In this document: in pieces, positions 23,222 to 34,113 of the stretch
Numbering within the stretch: the first letter of the stretch is position 1
Layout: every line of letters begins with the position of its first letter
Source: Bathynomus jamesi
Lineage: Eukaryota > Arthropoda > Malacostraca > Isopoda > Cirolanidae
NCBI GenBank assembly: GCA_023014485.1
Contig: JAJOZX010002709.1
Span: 202,501-266,500 of the forward strand
Direction: 5' to 3'
Length of the DNA: 64,000 bases
Made by a program: the position numbers and the translations under genes
The notes under the pieces: model-generated
What the model was told of the DNA's origin: nothing
Databases searched by the model: none
Seen by the model: only the letters and a program-made list of their open reading frames with translations

Positions 23222-23223
<2 letters not shown>
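23024..23223 (-). repeat. LINE 5'-leader-like fragment, right arm
   Basis: Mirror of 11998-12196, read on the minus strand. It shares the block around GAGTATGCTGGACTGCTCAC with the leader of the LINE at 33869. Confidence 0.65.
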
Positions 23224-23272
<49 letters not shown>

Positions 23273-23975
23273 ATTTATTTATTTATTTAAATTCGACTCT
23301 TGTAAATATGCATGGCGGGTTATTATGAGTCAGAAGTTATAATGAGATCGATGTACAGTTCACTCGAATGATCTGTTAAATAATTTTAAATTAAATGTTA
23401 GGGCTCACTTACGTCATTGCAGAATCGAAGATCGCGTGATGATACAACTTTCAGTTTTACGTTTTTAATACAAGTGAAAAAGCGTATGGTGCGTTCTATA
23501 AGTACATTATTATGATTGAAAGTATTTTTGTGGCCATTTGTACAGCAAATGATGTTTTTTATACGAGATCTGATATCATAAAGTATTAAATTATAACATT
23601 TTAAACGTTGTATAACGGTACACTTCAGTTTGTAAAGACATGATTGGTACAACTAATGACAAAAACAATAAGCCTGAACATTCTGTGTGATTGATGTAAA
23701 TACTGGCCTGACTGGTGTGAAAACAAATACATTTATTATGAGAATTATGAGGAATTGTGAACAGTCTTTAAATTAAAGAAATGATAATTAAAGTTATGTG
23801 AATAGGCCTAACTATAACTACAACTAGAAAGGTTCTTAATAAAAAATCTCTCAACTTTCAGTACCTATTTCCCACTGAATCTATTTAAAAATGACAATCC
23901 ACACAAACTCGACATCCCGTTTTCTTTAATTGCATCTAATAAGAAAGTTTTTACCCGAACCTACTTATTTGGGTG

Positions 23976-23980
<5 letters not shown>
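23224..23980. other. Outer right arm of the palindrome, part 1, non-coding
   Basis: Mirror of about 11250-11997. Holds (TA)n at 23226-23268 and AT-rich sequence. No gene is recognised. Confidence 0.6.
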
Positions 23981-24026
<46 letters not shown>

Positions 24027-24028
<2 letters not shown>

Positions 24029-24599
24029 GGGTGTCCGAGAATTATCTGTACAATTTTTGGCTGTTATTAAAAGTCAACCATGAAGTGTAGAAATTCCAGT
24101 GTTGTCCCATTTTACAGAGAAACTCATTAAGTTTTTGCTGATAACAAGTTTTGACAAGTTTTTCTTTTTTGTACGCGGGTGACAGACATTGGTGATTTAA
24201 AAGCAAGAATCACAGCTGCTATTGAGCGAATTGATGTGGATATGCTGCAGCGTACATGGCAACATTTGGATTATCGATTGGATGTTTTGCGAATCACTGA
24301 TGGTGCACATATCGAATGTTTGTAACAACGTTACTTTAATAAAAGAAACTTTTGAAAATACAGATTCTAAATAATCTTGTTTAAGAATTTTACATGTGTT
24401 ATCAAGAATTTTATTAAAAGATGAAATTGTACAGATAATTTTCGGACACACTGGAATTTCTAAAAAATTTGTCAAAACTTGGTATCAGAAAAAACTTAAT
24501 GAGATTCTCTGTAAAATGGGACAAGACTGGAATTTCTACACTTCATGGTTGACTTTTAATAACAGCCAAAAATTGTACAGAAAATTCTCGGACACCCTG
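24027..24599 (+). mobile_element. Mariner-derived element, right arm only
   Basis: Starts CCGGGTGTCCGAGAATTATC and ends with the complement of CAGGGTGTCCGAGAATTTTC. The inverted arms are about 120 bp. TA flanks lie at 24025-24026 and 24600-24601. The left arm of the palindrome has no such insertion at the mirror TA tract (about 11237-11260), so it arrived after the palindrome. A third, internal copy of the terminal motif lies near 24425. Confidence 0.85.
24182..24325 (+). pseudogene. Mariner transposase C-terminal fragment
   Basis: Forty-eight codons ending in a natural stop read like the end of a mariner transposase: DLKARITAAIERIDVDML, then RTWQHLDYRLDVLR and DGAHIECL. The catalytic domain is absent. 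Confidence 0.75.
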
Positions 24600-24601
24600 T
24601 A

Positions 24602-25790
24602 GATGATAATAATAATAATAATAATAACAAGATTAGTAGCAGCTACTAGTCGTTAAAAGAAAGTTAAACTTAACCTCTACTCTCAAAACAGTTACTGTGA
24701 GAAAAATATAGCAAGATTGGGGTAGAGTTGCCAGATGCTTTTATTACGAAGGGAATTGAAATCAATATATTTAATTTAAATACTCTTAACACGTGTACAT
24801 ATATATGTAATAGTAACAATAAATTAATATTAGTAATAATATTTAAGTGGATGTTTAGAGAGGATAACAGAATTGATGCTTCAGTTTAAAAGCCGCGTTA
24901 CGCAACTTGATGTTCTTTTTAACACATGCAATTTTATAACGAAATTTGCTGTACAGTAAAATTATTAATTCACATACCAGAAGATGGCATGTGAAAGTGA
25001 ATGTGATGGTATATATCGATGTAAATAACAGAAAACTACATATTTAAAAGTAAATAAACAAATATGCATGTGCTATGAGCATATATTGTATTTGAAGGTC
25101 ATCTCGTTTGAAAATAAGCCAGTTTCCCTTAAAAAAGAGAGAAATTAATTTATTTAAATTAAAATAATAAATGTTCATTTTATTTTTCATAATACTACAG
25201 ATCTTAAACAAAGAACTTGTTTACGATTTAAAATATGTTCAATCTGATTTTGATTTATGTATTGTTCGCAATTTGTTAACATTTGAAAATTGGATGTGTT
25301 GATGTCGATGCGTAATCTCGTTAGGCCTATTAAAACCTTTCAGATATTCATTTTAAGTTTTTATTTCTACTGTCTGGCGGAACTTGCCTGAACAGAAAGT
25401 ACTCGAATGTATGTATGTTTTTGCATGTTTGTTCTTGTTTGCCTCATGAAATAACTTTTTTCAAGGAGGAAGGCCAGGATCAACCCTTTCTTAAATTTTT
25501 TTTTGAAGGAAGGTGAAGACGATTCATTTTCAAAATTTAATTTTTTAAATTTAATTTTTTAAATTTATTTTTTAAAATTTTGTTTTAAAATTTTATTTTT
25601 TGAATGAAAGTGAAAGAATTTTTTTTTTTTTTTTTTAAGAACCATGAAGGACACTTCATAAAGGAGGGACCGGCATGAAGGACGGTGAAGGATCCTCATG
25701 AAGGACGGTGAGGGGGGGAAATTTTCAAATTGATCCATTTTCTGTCTCCCTTTTTGCGGCTATACTACTGCCCTTGACTATTGGTTGGTT
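24602..25790. other. Outer right arm of the palindrome, part 2, non-coding
   Basis: Mirror of about 10110-11240: A/T-rich runs, a T run near 25617-25636 and repeated GAAGGACGGTGA motifs near 25675-25710. No gene is recognised. Confidence 0.6.
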
Positions 25791-26385
25791 TTTAAGTAGT
25801 GATATTTTCGTTAATTAGCCTTATAAGGCTAACTAACGAAGGCTGGGGGCCATGATCTTCAGGTGATCCAAAATTTCTTCTGCTACTGGAGAAAATGTAC
25901 CTTTTTCGGGTAATTTGACAGTGGTAATTCCAAAAATCTAGTTTAGAATTACTGATCACCTCTAGTTTTTGAGTTATGATAAGGTCATTTAAAATATTTG
26001 TATACATAGTAAAAAGAAATAACTTTTCCTGTAAAAACTTTACTTGTGCTTTGAAAATTGCATTGAAGAATGTTTTAAAACAATAAAAGACACACTATAA
26101 CTATTACAAATAGGATACGGAAGAAATAAATGGGCCAGCCAGGGCCCACCCCTTTCCCACCTGGTCATACCAAGCTCCTGATTACCATTTACTTCATCCA
26201 TCTCTTAATTCTTTATTGATAAACATACGACATACTACTAATACAACGATATACTAGTCAACTCAATGACCTACTAATACATACAGTATGTACTACTAAT
26301 AGATATTAATGGAAAAAAGGATTGAGTGCATTAAGATTGCAATATTTACTGAAAATACATTTAAGTACTGTCAAAACACGTAGTA

Positions 26386-27813
26386 CTATTTCTTAATTTT
26401 TTTTTTTGCCAAATATTTGCATGACTTTTTGCGCCTTTTGTTCATGTTCTCAGTTTCACGCTGTAAGAACCAACAGTAAGCTCCCATCATTGATGGATTC
26501 CATCGTCCTTGATAGGGCTGTTCCATTGTAGAGATATCTTGGTGAAATCGTTCACCATGTTCATCGCTCACTGTATCTAAATCATTTGGGAAGAAGTCTA
26601 GATGGGAGTGTAAGAAGTGCATCTTTAATGGCATCCTACACCCCCATATTTCGATAGTTCTCGAGCATATCATTTATCATCCCAACATAGTTTTCATCTC
26701 TGTAATTTCCTAAGAAATTATGGACAACCAATTTGAATGAAATCCAGGCAGCAAGTTCTTTCTGACTGAGCATTTTCTCAAAATCAATATCCATCAGCAC
26801 TTCCCGAATCTGTGGCACAACAAATATACCTGCTTTCACTTTAGCTTCACTGATTTTTAGGAACTTGTTAGAAAGATATCTGAAGTCATTGCCATCTTTG
26901 TTCATTCCTTTTACAAAATTCTTCGAGTCCCATTTTGATATGAAGAGGGGGGGGGGGGTAGAAACGCATTTTGAGGATTCACTAAAGGTTGATTTTTTAT
27001 GGTTTGTTTTCCTGGAATGGAACTCTCTCAATGGCCATTTTTTCTTTATGAAATTATTTTTATCATCTCGACTGTCCCAGAGACATAAAAAGCAGCAATG
27101 TTTGATATACCCACTCTGCAATCCTAGAAGTAGTACATTCACTTTTAGATCACCACAGATGTTCCACCTATGTTGATCATATTTGATGGTTTTAAGGATA
27201 GTCTGCATGCTTTCATAGGTTTCTGTCATGTTCACAGTATGAGCAAGAGGAATCGATGGCTTAGTGTTCCCATTGTGCAAAAGAACAGCTTTCAAACTAA
27301 CCTTAGAAGAATCTATAAAAAGTCTCCATTCTTGAGGATGATGCTCAGTACCCAGTTCTTCCATTAGTGCATCAACATTAGCACAGAAACGCAAACTATC
27401 TTGCATGCTGTAATGAAGAGCAAGGCTTTGATGGTGACTTCGATAAATTGAATCTTTTGTGCCTGGAGCTAATAAATTCCACTGCTGCAAGTGAGAGCCA
27501 AGAAGTTCTCCATGTTGCTTTGATGGAGACAAGTCACGAATCAGATCACTTAGTTCTTCTTGTGCGATCAGATGGGGGCGGTTTATTCTGAGGTGCCATA
27601 GAAGAACTAGATGAAGAGGATGACGATGAGTTATTATCTTCATCGCAGGATGACCCATCCGCTTCTGAATTTTCCGGTGGATGTGGTACTGGGAGACCAT
27701 CCCCATGGGGTACTGGTTTCATTGCAGATGCAATATCTGGATAACTAATATATTGCTTAGTCTTGCTTGAATGCCCAGAAACATTTGTCATGCAAAAATA
27801 AAAGTAAGTTAGA
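26386..27813 (-). pseudogene. Unassigned transposase, main part, copy 1
   Basis: Three overlapping frames give one protein. The first (27791 to 27546) has an acidic serine-rich linker after a Cys-rich stretch. The second (27706 to 26636) has RDLSPSKQ, the motif LFIDSSKVSLKAVLLHNGN, then NICGDLKVNVLLLG, CFLCLWDSR, PPLFI and NFLGNYRDENY. The third (26673 to 26386) has LKMHFLHSHLDFFPNDL, VSDEHGERFHQDI and YQGRWNPSMMGAYCW. The conserved acids in IDSS, GDLK and HGERFH, with a C-x2-C after the second, would suit a DDE/RNase H-type transposase. This is an inference. I cannot name the superfamily. Two frameshifts (about 27560-27700 and 26650) break it. Confidence 0.72.
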
Positions 27814-30800
27814 CAGGGCCGTTTCTAGCCATTAGGGGGCCCTAAGCAGTATACCCATTTGAGGCCCCACCCCTCCATCCACCAACTCACTTTCCTTACT
27901 ACATCACCTCAGCACACACATACAAAAAATGGCTGTTAATACAAAACAATTATAAAACAATTTTAATGAAATATTTATGTCCAAAACAACAAATATGTAC
28001 TTTCAGAAGACAAACAGAAAAAAATACTCCTCATGAAATTCCTGAAAATTAGCTTATACATTATTTAGAATAAATGACAGAACTATGTATAAAAAAATAA
28101 AGCAATTATCAACTACCAAACAATTACTAACTCTACGATACAATCGTGTAATAGCTAACAGTTATACAGAACAGCTTGTATCTTCAAAATTTTTGCCTCC
28201 CAGATTTTTTCTGGGCGAAATCATCAATAACATCATCATATGAAATCTCCCTGCCAACGTCCTGGTTGATGCTTATGATGCCAAGGCCACTGAGGCGATC
28301 CTGCCCCATTGATGATCTGAGGTAGTTCTTGATTAGCTTCATCTTAGAGAAGCTCCTCTCAGCTGACGCTACTGTCACAGGTAGAGTGCAGGCAATTCTT
28401 AGTGCAACCCAGAGATTGGGGTATAGTTCCTCCAGTTGCCTCTGATGAATGAAGGAGAGAAGCTCCAATGAAGTCATGTTGTGTGAAGGTAAAGTCGGCA
28501 AATTCTTAATTTCGAGGGCCAGTTCTCTTCCATCAATGTCAGAGTCAGCTCCAGAGCTCAGCATCTTAGAGAGCTTTTCACACTTGCAGGACAAGTCTTC
28601 CTTGTTCATTGTGGTGAAGTTTAGGAGAACCCCAAATATGTCCCTCACATCATCTAATGTTTTGAATCTCTCATTTATTGACCCGATGGCACAATCCACC
28701 ACCATATTGAAAAATTTGACTTCCAGCCTCTTTAAGGCTTCTGTAAATGGTTCGTCAGGAGCTTCGTAAGCAAAGTGCTTTTTTGTGGATCTGAGCCTCT
28801 TCTCCTTCAGCACAGCCTCCACATTCATTTCCTCACATATGTCCCTAGCTACGACTTGTGCTGCAACAAAACCTGTGTTTCTGCAGCTGGTGAGTGAGTC
28901 TTTTGTTTTTGTGAGGAGGTTGACTGCCACATCAAATTGCATTGTAGGAGACTGCAGAAGTTTGCTTACATGGTTAAGTCCATAAAGAATGTCATACCAT
29001 ACTACTGTGCAAATCTGAAAGCGATAAGACCCTACCTCCTCTGCAAGTGCTTGTGCTTCAGTCCTGGCTATGGCATCTGTGGCATTGTTTCTGACTTCCA
29101 ACAGGGCCTCTCTGATGTTGTGGCTCTGGTATCGCACAGCCTCAATGGTCTTAAGCCGGCTCTCCCACCTGATTTCACTCCAAGACTTGAGTGTTATGTT
29201 CACGTGCTTCTTTAGGATTGTCCATCTCTGTGTAGCTGCTGCAAAAAAGTTGTACAATTTTTGTACGTTGCCAAAGAAGCTGATGGTATCTGTGGAACCT
29301 TTAGCTGCATCATCCACTACAAGATTCAAAGTGTGAGGCCCACATGGACCATAGAGTGCACGACATTTCCTCTCTAATAACCTTGCCTGAACACCTTTGT
29401 TATTGCCCTTCATGTTCGCTCTGTTGTCATATGATTGTCCTCTGCAGTCATCAAAGTGAATATTCAGTTCATCTAGTCTCTTCAGAATCAGAACTGATAA
29501 ACCCAGGCCTGTACTTTCTGAAGTCTCAAGAAAGCCCAAGAAGTATTCTTTTATTTCTGGTACTTCACCCATTTTAACAGTTCTGATAATAATCGACATC
29601 TGTTCTTGGTGGCTTATGTCTGGAGTGCAGTCTAAAATGAGTGAATAATATTTAGCTTGTTTTATTTCTGCAACAATGGCATCCAAGATCTTCCCACTAA
29701 TGGACCCAATGAGCTCATTTTGAATGATGTTTCTAGGTAACTTGAATGACTATATTGGCCACTTTCGACTCTGCTGATGTGTTGTTTCATCACTGGATCA
29801 AATTTGGCAAGCAGCTCAACCTCCTTCAAGAACTTGCCATTGTCTCGATTGTACAATGTAGAGGAAAACCCCCTGAAAGCAAGGTTTCTCTCTGCCAGTG
29901 ATTGGATTATACTTACAAGACGTGTGAGAACATCTCGCCAGCGTCTTCGCTCTACCTCCATTAATGACATTTCAGTTTGGTCAATGGTCCTCCCAGTTTT
30001 TAGCCGCAGTTCCAGATCCTTCCATGTTGCCATGTTATCTGCATGTTCTGAACTATTTTCATGGCCTTTCAGAAGCGAACCAACGTTTATCCAGTCTGAA
30101 AGTCCATCCGTAATTAGTTTGTACGACTTCCTTGAAAACAACTTGCAGTAGAAGCAATAAAGAGCATCATTCCTTCTAGAGTACATCAGCCAGCTTCGCT
30201 TTATTTTTTCCCCATTAATTAATGTTCTGTACATGTAATGGTGATGAACGCTTCTACCGTCCTCTCTTTTAGGGAATGTGAAATCTGGACTGATTTGAAA
30301 TGGTCCTCGAGACACCAGATCTGTCTTCAAGGCATCTGACAGGACAACTGGCCAGTCATACGGATCAAGCGGTGGAGCAGATCTTGGTTCTTGTTGCTCA
30401 GTAGAAATGCCTGCGTGTGGTGTTTGAAGCTGAACAGAAGATGGGCCACTTGTTGGTTCATCAGGCTCTACTTCTACTGGTGTTTGAGGTTGCATAAAGG
30501 ATGGTCCTGCTGTTGGCTCGTGATGCTCATCAGGCTTTGCTGAGGATGGCTTTTCCAAATATTTCAGTAGTGCCCCTAAGAACATAACATTACATATTTT
30601 GTTAATTTTTGCTAAAATACTCTTTCTTATCTTGTTTGATAATTGATCTGTGTGAACAGAATTTGAGGTGATGTGATCCATTAAATTTCATATTTCGAAA
30701 TATTATAAATATTGCAGAGACTAGCTTACTCTACACGATTCCTGAGCACTTGCCTAGCTTGATGGTCTACCTAACCTAGTTGCTTGAACTGTAATCATAA

Positions 30801-31580
30801 GAATATACAAGTGGCACATCTCACCTGTGCTACTGGAAAGCTTCTCCTCCTCTATTTGATTCTTTTTTCGTTTTTCAGCTCCTGATGGATAATGTCGTTT
30901 CATTTTCCAAGATGCACGAAATAACATCTAGTTAACCACAACTAATCTGCTAAATAATAATAATCATGATAATAATGGTGATGATAATAATAATAATAAT
31001 AATAATAAAAATAATAATAATAATAATAGTTATAATTGTAACGTTAATCAAATACATTCAAATAATAATCAGACCATTTAGGTTTTAACCAACAAAATTC
31101 ACATTATCTGAAAAAGATGAGAAAAGAATTAATAAACTTGAAAACATAACGAAAATAATCCTAGGTTTTAAAGTGTTACAAAATCTCTTAATAATTAGTA
31201 AATTAGTGAAATAATGTTTTACAATACTATAAAAATTAAGCATTTAGGAAAGTATAAGCATATAGTAAGAATAAAGTTAAATAATATAGAAATAAGATCT
31301 CACAATAGTTATTTACACATAACGACCAAAACGTTTCGTTTGTCTCCGTTTTATCACATTTGTCTCATACAAAAACCTTAATTAATACGACAATAATAAA
31401 AATAATAATAATAATAATAATAAGGATAATAATAATAATAACAATAATATTACTAATAACTTCAGCTATATTCCTATTCTTGCCCACTGAGCTATGACCT
31501 GGGGGCCTGTATAGGGGCCCCCTAGTAGCAGCGGGGCCCTAAGTGGCCGCTTAGTCTGCTTATGCCAGGAAACGGCCCTG
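27814..31580 (-). mobile_element. hAT transposon, nearly complete
   Basis: Ends CAGGGCCGTTTC at 27814 and the complement of CAGGGCCGTTTCC at 31580. On the minus strand TCTAACTC precedes and TCTAACTT follows the element, an 8-bp duplication with one mismatch and two extra bases (AG) at one end. It interrupts the transposase of copy 1. The 5' part (31550-30682) is non-coding, with ATA/ATT triplet tracts near 30955-31030 and 31395-31450. Confidence 0.82.
28184..30681 (-). pseudogene. hAT transposase with TTF-type zinc finger, one frameshift
   Basis: The N-terminal frame (30681-29662) has a Pro-rich start, then a zinc-finger region (CFYCKLF with later His residues) and LAERNLAFRG, FDPVMKQHI motifs. 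The second frame (29686-28184) has SLILDCTPDISHQEQM (first Asp), RGQSYDNRANM (second Asp), CGPHTLNL (C-x2-H), RWESRL (Glu region), and the C-terminal hAT dimerisation block with SAERSFSKMKLIKNYLRSSM. The domain order matches animal hAT proteins related to zinc finger MYM/TTF proteins. The two frames overlap near 29670-29740, and a single shift joins them. All catalytic motifs are present, so inactivation is recent. Confidence 0.9.
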
Positions 31581-31844
31581 CTGAGTTAGATGATCTTTAG
31601 GCTCACGCCATATCATCGGAACTCCAAATGGCATACTTGCTCTCTTATTCAGCCACACATGTGGAGCCCAGTATTTTTCTTGGTCACCAATCTTACACCC
31701 AAAGTAGTGGTAGTAAGCCACCTTCACTTTGTGTGTGATGTTCTTCCTTTGTGAAACTCTAAAGTATTTTCCACAAATGTAGCAAAAACTGTTTGGGTGA
31801 TTTTTGCATTTCTGGATTTTACTTAAACTTGAGGCAGCCGCCAT
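31581..31844 (-). pseudogene. Unassigned transposase, N-terminal Cys-rich domain, copy 1
   Basis: Starts MAAASSLSKIQKCKNHP and includes CYICGKYF, YHYFGCKIGDQEKYWAPH and PFGVPMIWREP. It aligns with the N-terminus of copy 2 at 59659 (CFICGNF, KLGDQDKSWAPH, PFGVPM). Paired cysteines suggest a zinc-binding domain. The codons for GVPM and IWREP are contiguous here, whereas copy 2 has an intron at this point. The frame ends where the hAT inserted. Confidence 0.7.
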
Positions 31845-31998
31845 TTCTAATGATCTGTGAAGAATAGAGAAGAATTTATGTTCACAAAACTAGAAATTAA
31901 AAGTGCAACAAACACAGTTCTGCGAAATATAGAACACCGGATTTAATTTTAATTGTGCACAAAGCTACGCGAGGTGTCGAACTAAATGACTGAGAGGC

Positions 31999-32063
<65 letters not shown>

Positions 32064-32370
32064 GTCTGATTCTGCCCCCTTCATATGACTTCACCTCCTT
32101 CATATTCAGACAAGAGACTACTCGAATGTGCTAGCAAATTGAGCATGTGAGGGATTTGTTATTTCTGAGCGAATTTAGTGAGTGTGGGAATGAAGCAAGG
32201 CTGATGCATTTCATTACACTGAGCTGATTACATGATATTGCACACAATGCTGTCAAATAAATGATATACGTCAGTAACTTAAAATCTAAAGGTGATGGAA
32301 AAATTCTGACTACATTTTTTAAATCAGTGCTATCAAATTACCCTAAATCACCTCAGTTTGTTTTAGTAGC
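31845..32370. other. 5' flank of unassigned transposon copy 1
   Basis: Non-coding, with a (GA)n tract at 32002-32062. The last 100 bases resemble the left terminus near 25880 in inverted orientation. Confidence 0.5.
32002..32062. repeat. (GA)n microsatellite
   Basis: About 30 AG units. Confidence 0.95.
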
Positions 32371-32489
32371 AAATTGTATCTTTTCCGTTTCATGTACTGT
32401 TTCCGATTTCGTTGAAAATAAGGTATTTAATATAGATGTTTACGCTGATTTCAAAAATGTAAGTCTTTTTTGGAGAAATGAGCTGTTCA

Positions 32490-32720
32490 AAAGTTAGGTT
32501 AGGTTGGTTAACTGAATGTCCGGTTAGGCCAACTGAATACCCGGTTAGGTCAACTGTATGCCCTTGACGATTGGTTAGGTTAAGTTGTGATATTTTCGTT
32601 AAAACTAACGAAAATATCACGACTTAACCTAACCAATCATCAAGGGCGTACAGTTGACCTAACCGGGCATTCAGTTGACTTAACCGGGCATTCAGTTGAC
32701 CTAACCTGGCATTCAGTTTC
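32490..32720. repeat. Foldback repeat with flanking minisatellite units
   Basis: The centre at about 32600 is a palindrome TTTTCGTTAAAACTAACGAAAA extended by TTAACCTAACCAATC on both sides. Outside it are inverted sets of a roughly 21-bp unit, GACCTAACCGGGCATTCAGT. The same core occurs in elements at 8021, 8388, 8735, 10075, 25785 and 41650. Confidence 0.85.
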
Positions 32721-32781
32721 ACTACGCAATTTACTTTAAAATATTTGCTTTTTTAATTCACTTTAGTAAAATTAAGTGAAA

Positions 32782-33525
32782 ATGGCCCCTCCTAAGAATG
32801 TACAAAGTGGTGATAAAGGTAAAAGGCCTAGAAATGTGACCACATTGGAGATTAAACTAAAAATTATAGATGATTTTGAAAATGGAAAACAATTGGGCTT
32901 CGAGTTGGAAACGGAGGTCCGATGTCGAAGAGTTCTTGGAATCTCATAGTGAAGAACTCAACACTGAAGAACTGTTGCAGCTTGAAGAGCACAGGGTATC
33001 AGAGTAGTCAAATGAAGAGGAAGAAGAGATTGTCAAGACATTGACAACAGGAAATCTGAAGGATTTCTTCTGGCACTGGGAGAAGATGAAGGATGTTTTA
33101 GAAAATGACTCCAGTGCAGAAAGATCCTCCAAAGTCATTCGAGAAGCCAATCAAGCCTTTCGTTGCTATAAGGAAATCTTAGCAGAGAAAAAGAAGGCTA
33201 CAAGACAACCAACTCTGGATTATTTCTGCAAAAGAAAATCAGATCCACCGAAGTCTCCCCATCCATCAACATCATCAGCAGTAAATCTCCCTGATCTGCT
33301 GAAGGAGGGTGATTCACCTACCAAACAATAAAACTCCATCACCAAGCCCCACCAACCCCCCTCCATGCGCAGCCAGCCACTTCATAATTTGGTAAGTACA
33401 GTACAGCAGGTGGTCTGGAACGAATTGTCATTATTATATGTATTTCAATGATTCGTTAATCGTCGTTTCCTTAATCGTCGTCTCTCCATGGCACCAATTA
33501 ACGATGATTATAGAAGGACTACTGT
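32782..33525 (+). mobile_element. Internally deleted pogo/Tigger-like element
   Basis: An N-terminal piece (32782-32947) reads MAPPKNVQSG then TTLEIKLKIIDDFENGKQ, the CENP-B-type helix-turn-helix start of Tigger transposases. It runs directly into a C-terminal piece (about 32950-33331) with WEKMKDVLENDSSAERSSKV, CYKEILAEKKKATRQ and LDYFCKRK, typical of the end of such proteins. The DDE core between is deleted. The right end AGAAGGACTACTGTA near 33524 looks like a pogo terminus. The left terminus is not visible. Confidence 0.72.
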
Positions 33526-33774
33526 ACTCGTATGTAGTCCTATATACAGTAATTGTTCGCCTATCAATTTTTAATTGCACCCTGATTTCGTATTTCTTAA
33601 TTATGTTTTCTGTCTGAGATTATTTTCTTTTGTTTATACCGACGAAAGACTTCTTTTTCTCAAACTTTGTAGTGTGGTACCGTATTAATTTATTTTTATT
33701 TGTTTTATTTATGTTTATACTCCTATATGGTTCCCATATTTATTTTGTACATATATCTCTATAACACTCTCACT

Positions 33775-33775
<1 letters not shown>

Positions 33776-33856
<81 letters not shown>

Positions 33857-33868
33857 TATATATATATA
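33776..33868. repeat. (CA)n(TA)n compound microsatellite
   Basis: About 19 CA units followed by two TA tracts, directly before the LINE leader. Confidence 0.95.
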
Positions 33869-34113
33869 AGGAGGAGATTGTAGACACCTATCGACCAGAG
33901 AAGTACTTGAGGAGTGGGGGGAACTAGACAGAAGATAGAGAGTGCTGGAACTCCCGTTTTCCCTGTCACTGTCCTTCTTAGCTGATCTTTTTCCGTGTCT
34001 CATCTACCCCGTGAGCAGTCCAGCATACTCTCAAACACACACTTCTCTCCCTATTCCTCACTACATATACATGCATCTTACAAGCTACAAAACCTTTTCA
34101 AAATTTAAATAAA

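Larger units (their letters stand above)
10023..25869. mobile_element. Giant palindromic element, 15.85 kb, with TIRs and 8-bp target duplication
   Basis: The sequence 10023-17765 is repeated in inverted order at 17766-25869. The axis lies between 17765 and 17766 (GCTTTTG/CAAAAGC), with no spacer. The termini are GGATCACCTGAAAATCAAGG on the left and the complement of GGATCACCTGAAGATCATGG on the right. They are flanked by an exact direct repeat AAAATTTC (10015-10022 and 25870-25877). The same termini and an 8-bp duplication bound the 206-bp MITE at 41618. Arms are nearly identical by eye: one residue differs over about 225 compared pol residues. They differ by a MITE only in the left arm, a mariner only in the right arm, and small indels. 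Each arm carries BEL/Pao pol and LINE fragments. No transposase of its own is seen, so it would be mobilised in trans. An assembly or hairpin-repair origin is the alternative. Confidence 0.85.
25880..32370 (-). mobile_element. Unassigned DNA transposon, copy 1, split by a hAT
   Basis: The minus strand carries a transposase related to that of the element at 58926-61911. Its N-terminal part is at 31844-31581 and the rest at 27813-26386, separated by the hAT at 27814-31580. Outside the gene, the left side (CTACTGGAGAAAATG, then GGGTAATTTGACAG) resembles the inverted right side (CTACTAAAACAAACT, then GGGTAATTTGATAG). The left side also resembles the end of copy 2 (CACTGGGGAACAAAT). I take these as degenerate termini. 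No target duplication was found, so the edges are approximate. The giant palindrome ends 11 bp to its left. Confidence 0.55.

Noticed and set aside
10023..25869. Palindrome as a pure assembly artefact
   Set aside because: Arm-specific insertions with empty sites, private indels, matching TIRs and an exact 8-bp duplication argue against it. It is not excluded without reads.
27814..31580. Plus-strand ORFs between 28449 and 30151
   Set aside because: Antisense of the hAT transposase gene.
31897..32103. ORF with alternating Ser-Leu residues
   Set aside because: Translation of the (GA)n tract on the opposite strand.
32490..32720. Telomere-type TTAGG repeats
   Set aside because: TTAGG occurs only within longer 21-bp units and foldbacks. 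There is no uninterrupted TTAGG array.
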